A stretch of 64,000 nt of DNA from an uncultured Duncaniella sp. (GTDB lineage: Bacteria > Bacteroidota > Bacteroidia > Bacteroidales > Muribaculaceae): contig CAJTQR010000001.1 of assembly GCA_910578515.1 (NCBI GenBank), forward strand, positions 124,001 to 188,000. Direction: 5' to 3'. The notes under the pieces were generated by a model that was given only the letters and a program-made list of their open reading frames with translations, was not told the origin of the DNA and made no database searches. Positions 25,601 to 33,793 of this stretch are shown here, one piece after another (the stretch's first letter is position 1; the number at the start of each line of letters is the position of its first letter). The translations under genes were made by a program, and so were the position numbers.

Positions 25601-26258
25601 GATTTTGAGCAGAGCCTCTGAGATTCGGGTGTTCCGGATTCATAGCTCTCTGCCTGAACTCGGTGACCTTATCCCAATTGACGAGTGGGCGTATAGTTTC
25701 ATAGTCAATTACGTCGATAGTATCCATTTCAGACGATGTACGCCATCCGTCAAAGAAATGAAGCACAGGGAGAGACCCTTCAATGGCTGCAAGATGTGCT
25801 ACGACAGCAAGGTCCATAGTTTCCTGCACAGACGCCGAAGCCATCATGGCAAAACCTGTAGCCCTGCAAGCCATAACGTCCTGATGGTCTCCGAAAATGG
25901 AAAGAGCGTGTGTTGCGAGTGAACGACATCCTACGTGGAATACACCAGGAAGCAGTTCGCCGGCAATCTTATACATGTTAGGTATCATGAGCATCAATCC
26001 TTGCGATGCTGTGAACGTAGTGGCTAATGAGCCCGCAGCGAGAGCTCCATGAACAGCACCTGCAGCGCCAAGTTCACTTTCCATTTCATGAACATCCAAT
26101 GCCTGTCCCCAAAGATTACGTCTACCTTGTAGCCCCCATCTCTGAGCTGTTTCCCCCATTGAAGCGATAGGGGTGATAGGATATATTGTGGCAACTTCGC
26201 TCATAGCAAAAGCCACATGGGCAGCGGCTGTACATCCGTCAAGGATTTGCTTACTCAT
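22650..26258 (-). CDS. nifJ: Pyruvate:ferredoxin (flavodoxin) oxidoreductase
   Basis: A 1202-residue single-chain enzyme that splits pyruvate to acetyl-CoA, CO2 and reduced ferredoxin, central to anaerobic fermentation. It begins with the pyrimidine-binding domain (IYPITPIASMGE). It has two 4Fe-4S ferredoxin motifs, CVECTECSLVCPH near 690-705 and CLGCSSCSIICPG near 750-765. The TPP-binding domain has GDGWAYDIDFGG near 970-982 and NTGGQTSKATP. All fusions expected of the NifJ type are present. It is the last gene of a minus-strand series after frc, oxc and the AEC permease, 76 bp behind the latter. Whether it is co-regulated with oxalate use or is the housekeeping copy cannot be told. Confidence 0.96.
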   Translation of the reverse strand: MSKQILDGCTAAAHVAFAMSEVATIYPITPIASMGETAQRWGLQGRRNLWGQALDVHEMESELGAAGAVHGALAAGSLATTFTASQGLMLMIPNMYKIAGELLPGVFHVGCRSLATHALSIFGDHQDVMACRATGFAMMASASVQETMDLAVVAHLAAIEGSLPVLHFFDGWRTSSEMDTIDVIDYETIRPLVNWDKVTEFRQRAMNPEHPNLRGSAQNPDVYFQNREAANKFYDAFPSIVQSAMDKVAEATGRQYHLVDYHGASDAEYVIIIMGSGADVVSETVDYLNKVKGYKTGVIKVRLYRPFPANELIKALPKTTKVIAAMDRTKEPGAQHDPLCLDVISAVAGITEAKPLVIGGRYGLSSKDFNPSMVKAIFDEMASESPKTTFTVGINDDVTHLSLNINEKIDTNASAGTYQGIFYAIGNDGTVGGTKQVAGILGDNASLYAQAYFSYSAKKSGGYTISQLRIGKQPITSAYSIEEADYVACHKASYVNRFSMVEKVKNGGIFVLNSPWNAQQMLTRLPLKMRQEIASKKLKFYNIDADKIASQVGLLPRINMPMETVFLYLSKLVPFEPAYTALKTKIRDTYMHEGGDVVEKNLKAISMAVGAIEEIDYNSVDGWCTTPDVSIKRDIKYATPQLKYFIEKIHTPCIHGEGDSIPVSALTPDGTMPMGTTAYEHRRIATRVPVWDVDKCVECTECSLVCPHAAIRPFILSKEEAAKAPEGFKMKPAHGAPELEGYLFHIQNYPEDCLGCSSCSIICPGHALTMTPLDEVLTEELPMLEWTKENVTLKRNLIPVETVNGSQLQQPYLEFSGACAGCGETPYVKLLTQLFGSNMIIANATGCSSIWGANYPSNAYCTDSLGKGPAWGNSLFEDNAEYGYGMLISVIHRRKRAMELVKKLIDSPDTLPYLKAPLEALYSERDSIEQSKNTAAQLISMITPVKDSNPLYTELLSMADMLVKKTVWAIGGDGWAYDIDFGGLDHVLASGAPIKILVMDTECYSNTGGQTSKATPRSAVAKYSPDGKRTPKKNLGEMLMSYGNVYVASIALGANYQQAINALVEAERYPGPAIVIAYCPCINHGIRPGLGHSIVEERRAVEAGYWNLYRYNPEAAMHGENPLSIDLVIPGTDNSGTNGSEPATTSPQYPNPEPVNEVGDYINNEDRYADLKMVDIHEAGILQPELQKDCDAVQERLRKLMN

Positions 26259-26282
26259 AATAACTTGATATTATTAATAATG

Positions 26283-26318
26283 GGACATAAGTGACGAAGT
26301 TTATCGCCACTTATGTCC
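26283..26318 (-). other. Intercistronic hairpin between permease and nifJ genes
   Basis: GGACATAAGTG (26283-26293) and CACTTATGTCC (26308-26318) form a perfect 11-bp stem. No T tract follows on the minus strand, so a role as an RNA processing or stability element is more likely than termination. Confidence 0.55.
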
Positions 26319-26334
26319 TTACGTTATAAAATGT

Positions 26335-27300
26335 TTAGAATGATTTTAGGCACAAATCGGTTATCCATATCCAGAGAGGACAGAATCCAATGAAAAGGAT
26401 TACTGAAAGTGTCAGTGAAGAAGTACCGGTTGCAACATAAGTGTCGTATTCGTCGGCAATGATAATTCCAGAGAATGCGGGGGGAAGTGCACCTGCTACC
26501 ACAAGCATCTTAAGGTTCAGCGGGTCCATATGGAATACAAGACCAAGAATCAAGAGTACCGCAGGCATCATAATCATCTTTAGGATGGAACCAAGCACAG
26601 CCTGCCAGTTGATTTGGATTTTGATAGCTGATAGGGTTATACCGGCTGAGAACACTGCCATTGAAGCATTTGCACCTTTGATTAGGTCAAATGATGGACT
26701 TGCCCAATCAGGCCAAGGTATACCAACCAAAACCCAGATTACGGCGAGAATAGGAGCCCATGCCACTGGTTGCTCCAAGGCATGTATCACTGGAGTCCAG
26801 GCGCTTTTCCCTTTAGTGGAACCGGGATTCTGCTTCTCAAGAGAAGCATTCATTAATGAAAGTCCAACTGGAATACCTACGGCGTTGACTACGATACCTA
26901 CTATGGCAACCACAAGAGCTACAGTAGGGGTGGTACCGAAGATAGGCTCAAGTACTGCAAATCCCAAGAAGCCGATGGTTGGTGAGCCACTGATAAGAGC
27001 TGACACTGCAGCGTCGGCACCTGTATTTTTCTTAAACATCAGGAATACGTAGTAGACAATCATGAAGCAAAGCATGATACCTACAAGCGATATTATTGAG
27101 AGCTTAAGGTCTTTGGCGAGCATTTCTCGACTCGCCTGAACGATAGAAACGAACAATGCTGCGGGCAAAGCGTAGTCAAGCACGACTTTGTTGAATTTCT
27201 TCGCATCATCGCCGCTAAAGATACCCTTCTTTCCCGAAATAAATCCAGCCAGCATCACCACGATAATCGGGACTATGGCATAAAGAATAATATGGGTCAT
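26335..27300 (-). CDS. AEC-family transporter, candidate oxalate/formate carrier
   Basis: A 321-residue protein with about ten hydrophobic segments in the arrangement of the auxin efflux carrier (AEC) family, whose bacterial members move dicarboxylates such as malonate and malate. The start MTHIILYAIVPIIVVMLAGFISGKKG is typical. It is encoded between oxalyl-CoA decarboxylase and NifJ. From genetic context it probably imports oxalate or exchanges it for formate, replacing the MFS-type OxlT of Oxalobacter. Direct evidence for the substrate is lacking. Confidence 0.82.
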   Translation of the reverse strand: MTHIILYAIVPIIVVMLAGFISGKKGIFSGDDAKKFNKVVLDYALPAALFVSIVQASREMLAKDLKLSIISLVGIMLCFMIVYYVFLMFKKNTGADAAVSALISGSPTIGFLGFAVLEPIFGTTPTVALVVAIVGIVVNAVGIPVGLSLMNASLEKQNPGSTKGKSAWTPVIHALEQPVAWAPILAVIWVLVGIPWPDWASPSFDLIKGANASMAVFSAGITLSAIKIQINWQAVLGSILKMIMMPAVLLILGLVFHMDPLNLKMLVVAGALPPAFSGIIIADEYDTYVATGTSSLTLSVILFIGFCPLWIWITDLCLKSF

Positions 27301-27338
27301 AAATAGTCGTTTTTAAGATTTAACTTTGATTATTGAAG

Positions 27339-27378
27339 TTCACGGTGCACGACCACGATTGATAGTCGTGCCCGTGAA
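27339..27378 (-). other. Intercistronic hairpin between oxc and permease genes
   Basis: Arms 27339-27353 and 27365-27378 are complementary apart from one bulged base, a stem of about 14 bp with an 11-base loop. It has no T tract on the minus strand. Confidence 0.55.
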
Positions 27379-27395
27379 ATATGTTTCGGGAAATA

Positions 27396-29153
27396 TTATA
27401 CGGTAATATCCTGAAGTGGAGCCGGATTCAAATATCCGATGTGACCAGACTCCTTACCGGAATCAGCTGCAAGCTGGACGTCAATAAGACAAGGCTTCTT
27501 GCTTGCGATACTTTCGGTTAGGGCTTTGGCAAGTTCTTCGGGTGTTTGTACATAGTAGGTCTGAGCACCGAATGCGTCGCCAAGTTTGTCGTAACGGGCG
27601 TTGATATCCAAAGTGGTAGGAGCGGGGTCGGATGTCTTGTCCATTGGTACCCCGATGCCATTATAGATACCTCCGTTGTTGAATATCACGACAGTGACAG
27701 GAAGCTTGAAACGGCATGCAGTAGAGAAATCCATGCCGGAGAATCCGAATGCAGAGTCACCTTCGATTGCGACTACTGACTTACCGGTTGCAACAGCGGC
27801 ACCAATCATAGAGCCCATACCCATACCCATGATTGCCCATGTTGCGCAGTCCACGCGATGGCGTGGAAGTGACATGTTGACTGCATCTCGAGTATCGTCA
27901 AGGGTATTTGCGCCCTCATTAATGAGAATGACGTCAGGATTTGATTCGATAATAGGCTTGATAGCACCAATAGCGGTCCAATGGTTCATCGGCATCTTAT
28001 CCTTGTTGGCTGTGAGGCGTTCTGCGAATTTAGCATCCTTGCCCTTTGTTTCAGCCTGCAGTGAGGGAACCCATGTGGGGTCTGCGCTCATCTTCTTACC
28101 TTCCATCTTTGCAAGGATAGCATCAAGAGCAAGACCCGTATCGCCGACAACAGGTGCTGCGATAGGTACATTCACATCAATTTCTTCGGGGTCTACATCA
28201 ATCTGGATAAACTTCATTGCCGGGTTCCATTTGCCACGACCAAATGAGAGCATCCAGTTAAGACGTGCTCCAATAACTACAACCACATCTGCCTTTTCCA
28301 TGATGGTTGAACGGCATGAAAGTGCGCTGAGAGGACCGGCATCGGGCATCAGTCCCTTTGCCATGGACATTGGGAGATATGGAATGTTGTATTTCTCGAT
28401 AAGTTGTTTGATTTTGTGGTCGACTTGTGAATATGCAGCTCCTTTGCCTAAGAGGATTGCAGGATGCTTGGCTGAGGTTAGAAGCTCAACCGCACGGTCA
28501 ACTGATTCGGGATTCGGGATAACTGGAGAATACAGGTCAACTGGCTGATAAAACAGTTTTTCTGCATCTTCACGGTTCATAATCTGACCGAGTGCAGGGG
28601 TAGTCATATCGATATATACACCGCCGGGACGACCGGATACGGCCGCTCTGTATGCTCTTGCTACTGCCGATGGGATATCCTCAGCCTTGCTGCATCGGAA
28701 TGCTGCTTTAACAAGAGGTTTGGCTGTGTTGAACTGGTCAAGTTGCTCGTAGGTACCCATATTCATATCCACCATTGTAGGGTCGCTTGCGCCTGAAATC
28801 TGAATCATAGGATAGCAATTGACAGTGGCATTGGCTGTGGCGGTCAGACCGTTCAAGAATCCCAAGGAAGATACGGTCATGAGGACACCAGGCTTCTTTG
28901 TCAGGTACCCGTCAGTTGCTGCCGCCATACCTGCTTGCTGTTCGTGACGGAATCCGACAAATCGGATACCCTGTCCTTGAATCAGATATCCTGCCTCAGT
29001 GATAGGAATACCTACAAGTCCGTATACGGTTTCAATGCCTATGTTCTTAAGCGCTCGCGCGAGTATATACATACCTGTTACTTGCTCAGGGAAGTGAGGT
29101 GCAGCTTTCTGAGGACATGCACCCTGAGCAGAGGGAGTGGTTGTTGTTGCCAT
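27396..29153 (-). CDS. oxc: Oxalyl-CoA decarboxylase
   Basis: A 585-residue thiamine-diphosphate enzyme that converts oxalyl-CoA to formyl-CoA and CO2. FRHEQ at 68-72 provides the cofactor-activating Glu71 (Glu56 in Oxalobacter formigenes). TYEQLDQFN near 134-142 matches the Tyr-Glu active-site pair. GRPGGVYIDM, ARLNWMLSFGRGKW (the ADP-site region), EGDSAFGFSGM and IFNNGGIYNG (the TPP motif) follow in order. The C-terminus SGHIGYLNP is family-typical. The N-terminus carries about 15 extra residues. It is paired with frc upstream, a complete two-enzyme oxalate catabolic cycle. Confidence 0.96.
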   Translation of the reverse strand: MATTTTPSAQGACPQKAAPHFPEQVTGMYILARALKNIGIETVYGLVGIPITEAGYLIQGQGIRFVGFRHEQQAGMAAATDGYLTKKPGVLMTVSSLGFLNGLTATANATVNCYPMIQISGASDPTMVDMNMGTYEQLDQFNTAKPLVKAAFRCSKAEDIPSAVARAYRAAVSGRPGGVYIDMTTPALGQIMNREDAEKLFYQPVDLYSPVIPNPESVDRAVELLTSAKHPAILLGKGAAYSQVDHKIKQLIEKYNIPYLPMSMAKGLMPDAGPLSALSCRSTIMEKADVVVVIGARLNWMLSFGRGKWNPAMKFIQIDVDPEEIDVNVPIAAPVVGDTGLALDAILAKMEGKKMSADPTWVPSLQAETKGKDAKFAERLTANKDKMPMNHWTAIGAIKPIIESNPDVILINEGANTLDDTRDAVNMSLPRHRVDCATWAIMGMGMGSMIGAAVATGKSVVAIEGDSAFGFSGMDFSTACRFKLPVTVVIFNNGGIYNGIGVPMDKTSDPAPTTLDINARYDKLGDAFGAQTYYVQTPEELAKALTESIASKKPCLIDVQLAADSGKESGHIGYLNPAPLQDITV

Positions 29154-29183
29154 AGTAATATAGAATTGATGATTTTACTGAAA

Positions 29184-29241
29184 AGAGGGGACAACCAGCA
29201 ATTGAGCTTGCATTACAAGACAATTCCCGATTGTCCCCTCT
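29184..29241 (-). terminator. Hairpin between frc and oxc (attenuator or partial terminator)
   Basis: AGAGGGGACAA (29184-29194) and TTGTCCCCTCT (29231-29241) form an 11-bp stem, with a second GACAAT/ATTGTC pairing possible inside. On the minus strand it ends CCCCTCTTTT, a short T run. It lies between frc and oxc and may lower readthrough into oxc. Confidence 0.55.
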
Positions 29242-29296
29242 CTAAAAATTTTTATTGTTGATAGTGAGCTTTCGTTAATGAGCCGTTGGGCGTATA

Positions 29297-30607
29297 TTAC
29301 ATCTGACCGTTGGAAAGGGGAGCGGTTGTGCCATTCTTAGCAAATGATGCAATTTGCTCATCGGTATATCCAAGATTCTTGAGCACTTCGTCGGTGTTGC
29401 CACCAAGGGTAGGACATGGTCCGTAGGTAGGCTGGAAGTTGCTGAGTGTGAAAGGACATCCAACAGTTACAAATTCACCGATTTCACCACCCTGGTTAAT
29501 CTTCACAAGTGTGTTGCCGTCATAAAGTGACTCATCACTCATGACTTCCTTGGTTGACAATACAGGACCAACAGGCACACCATATTTACCAAGAATCTCG
29601 GTAACTTCAAACTTGGTCTTGTCAGCAGTCCAAGCTCCAATTCTCTTGTAGATTTCTTCTTTATGCTTGTCACGTGCATCGGCAGTGGCAAAGTCAGGAT
29701 TGGTAAGCCAGTCTTCAAATCCGAGACCCTGGCAAGCGAGCTTGAATTCCTTCTCACCACGCTGGAGGATGATGTATACATAGTTGTTGGCATCGATTGC
29801 GGAGTCAAGGTCACCGGCAGGTTTACATTTGTAAGTCCAGCCAAGTACACCACCGCCTTCGATATTACCTGAACGAGGTACACAATCACCAAATTTTCCG
29901 TTAGGATACTGCGGGAACTGAGTAAGATAACCGATTTTTTCAAGAGTCAACTGGTCACGAGTCTTGATACGGCAGAGGTTAAGACAAGCATTGTGCATTG
30001 ACTGATAAACGAAACATCCCTCGCCTGTACGGTTACGCTGCTGCAATGCTGCAAGCAGACCAATCAGCAGGTGCATACCTGTATTTGAGTCACCGAGGGC
30101 GGCACCGCTCTGGGTTGGAATGTTGTAATCACCGTCATACCAACCGGTAGTTGATGCTGCGGCTGCTGTAACCTGTGCGATAGGTTCATAAGCCTTCAAG
30201 TCTTTATATTTAGATGAGAGAGGGAATCCCTTGATGGTACCATAGATACACTTAGGATTAAGTTTGTGGACCACATCCCAGCTGAAACCAAGCTTATCCA
30301 TGGCTCCAGGATGAAGATTTTCCACAAAAATATCGGCTTCCTGAATCAGTTTTGTCAGGATAGCCTTACCGTCGGGAGTCTTGGCATCAAGAGAGACAGA
30401 CTTCTTGTCAGAGTTGAGCTGAAGGAAGTAATAACTTGGCAGATTAGGGTTGAACTGAAGTTCTTTACGAGTTGCATCGCCGACACCTGGTCGTTCGATT
30501 TTGATTACGTCAGCACCCAGCCATGCGAGCATTTGGGTACATGAAGGTCCTGACTGTACTTCGGTAAAATCTACCACTTTAATTCCTTGTAGAGGAGCTG
30601 TATTCAT
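29297..30607 (-). CDS. frc: Formyl-CoA:oxalate CoA-transferase
   Basis: A 436-residue class III CoA-transferase that moves CoA from formyl-CoA to oxalate, giving oxalyl-CoA for Oxc. GIKVVDFTEVQSGPSCTQML at 8-27 is the family start. The catalytic Asp is Asp173 in ALGDSNTGMH (Asp169 in O. formigenes Frc). The flexible glycine loop is EGGG at about 249-252. NPxLPxYYFLQLNSDKKS and NLHPGAMDKLGF also match. It is the first gene of the minus-strand oxalate series; CoA-transferases for other acids exist, but the oxc partner makes the assignment strong. Confidence 0.95.
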   Translation of the reverse strand: MNTAPLQGIKVVDFTEVQSGPSCTQMLAWLGADVIKIERPGVGDATRKELQFNPNLPSYYFLQLNSDKKSVSLDAKTPDGKAILTKLIQEADIFVENLHPGAMDKLGFSWDVVHKLNPKCIYGTIKGFPLSSKYKDLKAYEPIAQVTAAAASTTGWYDGDYNIPTQSGAALGDSNTGMHLLIGLLAALQQRNRTGEGCFVYQSMHNACLNLCRIKTRDQLTLEKIGYLTQFPQYPNGKFGDCVPRSGNIEGGGVLGWTYKCKPAGDLDSAIDANNYVYIILQRGEKEFKLACQGLGFEDWLTNPDFATADARDKHKEEIYKRIGAWTADKTKFEVTEILGKYGVPVGPVLSTKEVMSDESLYDGNTLVKINQGGEIGEFVTVGCPFTLSNFQPTYGPCPTLGGNTDEVLKNLGYTDEQIASFAKNGTTAPLSNGQM

Positions 30608-30663
30608 AATAGTAAATAGTTAGTGTATGTTTTTGTTGTTTTATAATCTCTTTATCCTTAAAA

Positions 30664-30671
30664 CAACAATA
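30664..30671 (-). promoter_or_regulatory. Weak candidate -7 element for frc
   Basis: On the minus strand TATTGTTG differs from TAnnTTTG by one base, 57 bp before the frc ATG. No good -33 partner is seen, so the oxalate operon may need an activator. Confidence 0.3.
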
Positions 30672-30715
30672 GTATGGAAAAGTTGCTGTTTTAGCATTCT
30701 TTGTCACTTTTTTTG

Positions 30716-30723
30716 TAATTTTG
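30716..30723 (+). promoter_or_regulatory. -7 element for chromate-transporter operon
   Basis: TAATTTTG followed by CA, 25 bp before the ATG at 30749. It also overlaps the earlier in-frame TTG region, favouring 30749 as the start. Confidence 0.6.
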
Positions 30724-30748
30724 CAGATTGATAACTTATAGAGGAATT

Positions 30749-31351
30749 ATGAACAATATATTTATCAGGTTATTTCTTACATTTTTTAAAATAGGTGCAT
30801 TTACGTTCGGGGGTGGTTGGGCTATGCTCTCAATTATAGAGAAAGAAGTTGTGGATAAGAACGGATGGATAGAGCGCGAGGAGTTTCTTGACCTTCTGGC
30901 TGTGGCTCAGTCTCTACCGGGTATCCTCGCTGTCAATGTCGCTGTGGCTGTCGGAGATAAGCTGCGTGGCATGAAAGGTGCTGTATTTGCCTCGTTAGGC
31001 ACAATCCTGCCTTCGTTTCTTATCATATTGTGCATCGCTATATTCCTTACTCCCGATATGATTAAGAGCAATTCAACTTTATCGGCTATATTCATGGGCA
31101 TCCGACCGGCTGTGGTAGCTTTGATTGTCGCTCCGGTGATTTCATCGGCTAAGGCTGCAAAGATAGGTTGGAAGACTGTTTTCATTCCAGTGACAGTAGC
31201 TCTTCTGATATGGTCACGGTTGCCTATTGTTTCCAATCCTATCATATATATAGTGCTTGGGGGCTTCTTCGGGTGGCTATGGTTTTCACGTCATCATAAA
31301 GCTCTGAAAACAGTGGAGGATGAAATAAGAAAGGAGGATGAGAAATTATGA
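30749..31351 (+). CDS. Chromate transporter family protein, first half of a split pair
   Basis: A 200-residue protein with one CHR domain: GAFTFGGGWAMLSIIEKEVV near the start, then LLAVAQSLPGILAVNVAVAVG. It has about six membrane segments. CHR proteins of single-domain type work in pairs with opposite topology; the partner starts four bases before this stop (ATGA). In anaerobic gut bacteria the natural substrate is unclear, and chromate export has not usually been shown. The ATG at 30749 is preferred over a TTG seven codons upstream because of the promoter position. Confidence 0.87.
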   Translation: MNNIFIRLFLTFFKIGAFTFGGGWAMLSIIEKEVVDKNGWIEREEFLDLLAVAQSLPGILAVNVAVAVGDKLRGMKGAVFASLGTILPSFLIILCIAIFLTPDMIKSNSTLSAIFMGIRPAVVALIVAPVISSAKAAKIGWKTVFIPVTVALLIWSRLPIVSNPIIYIVLGGFFGWLWFSRHHKALKTVEDEIRKEDEKL

Positions 31352-31917
31352 TATACCTTAAGCTGATATGGTCTTATCTGAAAATTGGACTTTTCGGATT
31401 TGGCGGTGGCTATGCCATGCTTGCTTTGATTGAGCGCGAGATTGTGGGACCAGGATGGGTCTCGGAACAGATGTTTACAGATATTGTGGCAATCTCGCAG
31501 ATGACTCCGGGTCCTATTGGTATAAATTCAGCTACCTATATAGGATACGTGGCTCCGGCTGAGTATTCTGATGCTTTTGCGTCGCCAGTATATGGAATTC
31601 TCGGCTCACTTCTCTGCACGTTGGTGGTAGTACTTCCTTCATTCATACTGGTAGCCTACACGAGCCATCTTATACACAGACATCGGAATAGCGTGGTGGT
31701 AAAAGGAATTTTTGCCGGATTGCGTCCGGTAGTGGTAGGATTGATTGCATCGGCGGCTTTGTTGCTTATGAACGCTGCTAATTTCGGTGAGACCACATGG
31801 CAGGTCTGCTGGAGTATATCCCTGTGTGTGGCTGCCTTTGTGATGGTCTATTGGCTGAAATGGCATCCCATCCTCATTATATGCCTTGCAGGTATTGCAG
31901 GGTGGTTGATATATTAG
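31348..31917 (+). CDS. Chromate transporter family protein, second half of a split pair
   Basis: A 189-residue CHR-domain membrane protein: GLFGFGGGYAMLALIEREIV near residues 13-32 and AISQMTPGPIGINSATYIGY near 50-69. It is coupled by a four-base overlap to the first half. The downstream folC starts 25 bp later with no promoter visible, so all three genes may be on one transcript. Confidence 0.87.
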   Translation: MIYLKLIWSYLKIGLFGFGGGYAMLALIEREIVGPGWVSEQMFTDIVAISQMTPGPIGINSATYIGYVAPAEYSDAFASPVYGILGSLLCTLVVVLPSFILVAYTSHLIHRHRNSVVVKGIFAGLRPVVVGLIASAALLLMNAANFGETTWQVCWSISLCVAAFVMVYWLKWHPILIICLAGIAGWLIY

Positions 31918-31942
31918 GACACCTTCATAAAATCATATTGAT

Positions 31943-33232
31943 ATGACTTATCAACAGTCTATAGATTATCTGTACAATTCGTTACCGGTGTTCCAGAAGG
32001 TCGGTGCATCAGCATATAAGCCGGGGTTAGGTACATCAGTGGCTCTTGACGATTTGTTCGGCAATCCTCACAGGAAGTATCCCACAGTCCACATAGCCGG
32101 GACTAATGGTAAGGGTTCTACCGCTCATACTTTGGCAGCGGTACTTCAAAGTGCAGGTTACAAGGTGGGACTTTATACATCCCCTCATCTGTTTGATTTC
32201 AGGGAGAGAATAAGAGTCAATGGGGAGAAAATCTCGCATGAGGCGGTGGTTTCCTTTGTGGAACGTTGGTTTGAAAAGTCACGGATAGCCCCTTACAACG
32301 TTCTGTCGCCATCGTTTTTTGAACTAACCTCAACCATGGCGTTTGAGTACTTTGCTGATGAGAATGTCGATGTGGCTATTATAGAGACTGGACTTGGCGG
32401 TCGACTCGACAGCACCAATATCATCATGCCGGTACTTAGCGTGATTACAAATATATCTCTTGACCATACCTCTCTGCTGGGGAATACCATTCGGGAGATA
32501 GCTTATGAGAAGGCTGGCATCATAAAGCATGGCGTTCCGGTGGTGATTGGGGAATGGCAGAAGGAAACTGAGCAGGTCTATGCTGATAAGGCAGAGGAGG
32601 AAGAGGCTGAACTGATTTATGCCACTCCGGTTGAAGCCGAAATCACACCCGGAGGAATCTCGTATCATTCCACCCTTTATGGCGATTTTACAGGTGAATT
32701 GAAAGGGGAGTACCAAATCAAGAATACGGCTACAGTTCTTGCCGCACTATCGGTCCTGGCAAAGAGAGGATTTGAGATTACACCCAAGGCTGTGCATGAG
32801 GGATTTGCTAACGTGACCCAACTTACCCATCTGATGGGTAGGTGGCACACTCTTTCCGAGCATCCTCTCACTGTGTGTGATACCGGACATAATGCCGGTG
32901 GATGGCAGTATATCACTGACCAGCTCAACAGCTACACATCTGGCAGTGTGCATTTAATCATCGGGTTTGCTGCCGATAAGGATATAACACCTGTGCTCAC
33001 TATGATAGCCACTCTCACGGTTCCTGTCAATCTTTATTTCTCCTCACCCTCTGTCAAGAGAGGTCTTGATGCCGACAGCCTCAGCAAAAAGGCTGCCTCA
33101 GTAGGACTGAGAGGCGAAGTGGTGGCTGATGTGAACGATGCGTTGGCTTTAGCCAGGGAGAGAGCTGATGCTGATAACGATATGATATTGATTGCCGGCA
33201 GCAACTTCCTCATAGCTGATTTGAAGCTGTAG
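31943..33232 (+). CDS. folC: Bifunctional folylpolyglutamate synthase/dihydrofolate synthase
   Basis: A 429-residue Mur-ligase-like enzyme that adds glutamate to dihydropteroate and folates. The ATP loop AGTNGKGST lies at 52-60. ETGLGGRLDSTN at about 147-158 is the FolC signature, and SLDHTSLLGNTIREIAYEKAGI follows. The C-terminal glutamate-ligase domain has DTGHNAGGW. It is convergent with the CYTH gene, only 12 bp away. Confidence 0.94.
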   Translation: MTYQQSIDYLYNSLPVFQKVGASAYKPGLGTSVALDDLFGNPHRKYPTVHIAGTNGKGSTAHTLAAVLQSAGYKVGLYTSPHLFDFRERIRVNGEKISHEAVVSFVERWFEKSRIAPYNVLSPSFFELTSTMAFEYFADENVDVAIIETGLGGRLDSTNIIMPVLSVITNISLDHTSLLGNTIREIAYEKAGIIKHGVPVVIGEWQKETEQVYADKAEEEEAELIYATPVEAEITPGGISYHSTLYGDFTGELKGEYQIKNTATVLAALSVLAKRGFEITPKAVHEGFANVTQLTHLMGRWHTLSEHPLTVCDTGHNAGGWQYITDQLNSYTSGSVHLIIGFAADKDITPVLTMIATLTVPVNLYFSSPSVKRGLDADSLSKKAASVGLRGEVVADVNDALALARERADADNDMILIAGSNFLIADLKL

Positions 33233-33244
33233 GAGGACCGGCTT

Positions 33245-33697
33245 CTATCTGCGGGCGAGTACGGAATTGTAATACTTTACATCACCAGTCACTTCTTTCC
33301 CGATAAATGGGGGAAGCTCAGGAGCACAGTCGGCAGAGGGCATCTCCACTTCGGCGACAATAAGCCCTTCGTGGCGACCGTGGAACTCATCCACCTCCCA
33401 TAGGAACCCTTTATAGGGCACCTTGTATCTGGTTTTGTCTATCGCAAACCCTTCTGTCAGGCGTTCAGCCATCTCAATAGCTTCGTCGGTGGGTATCTGG
33501 TACTCCCATTCATCGCGTACACAGCCATGATTGCGACCTTTTATGGTAAGGTATGCCTCATTGTCCTTCAGCCTCAGCCTTACCGTGGCATCTGTGGCAT
33601 CTGAGAGGTAGCATTGGCGTATTCTGGAGCTGGAGGTCGCCATATTTACGAATGTTCTATCTGTTACGAGGAATTTTCGTTCTATTTCTTTTGCCAT
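33245..33697 (-). CDS. CYTH-domain phosphohydrolase/cyclase-like protein
   Basis: A 150-residue CYTH protein, a beta-tunnel fold that acts on triphosphates. The signature EIERKFLV (ExExK) is at the N-terminus, followed by RIRQCYLS, VRLRLKDNEAYLTIKG, EWEYQIP and VDEFHG...VAEVEMPS, which supply the charged tunnel residues. Such small bacterial proteins are triphosphatases or annotated as class IV adenylate cyclases; activity is not established here. The start at 33697 is chosen because a promoter at 33724-33754 lies just upstream and excludes longer forms. Confidence 0.9.
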   Translation of the reverse strand: MAKEIERKFLVTDRTFVNMATSSSRIRQCYLSDATDATVRLRLKDNEAYLTIKGRNHGCVRDEWEYQIPTDEAIEMAERLTEGFAIDKTRYKVPYKGFLWEVDEFHGRHEGLIVAEVEMPSADCAPELPPFIGKEVTGDVKYYNSVLARR

Positions 33698-33715
33698 ACT
33701 ATGAGATTTTATGCC

Positions 33716-33754
33716 TAATTTTGCAAAGGTAAAAAAGATTGGAGCCACACACAA
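33716..33754. promoter_or_regulatory. Back-to-back divergent promoters (CYTH gene and DUF5686 gene)
   Basis: On the minus strand TTG (33754-33752), a 20-bp spacer and TACCTTTG (33731-33724) serve the CYTH gene. Immediately adjoining on the plus strand is TAATTTTG (33716-33723), with a TTG at 33691-33693, for the gene at 33794. The two -7 boxes touch, so the two open complexes should compete. Confidence 0.7.
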
Positions 33755-33793
33755 GCATAATCCATTCTATTTAATACATTAATCTTGATTTTT

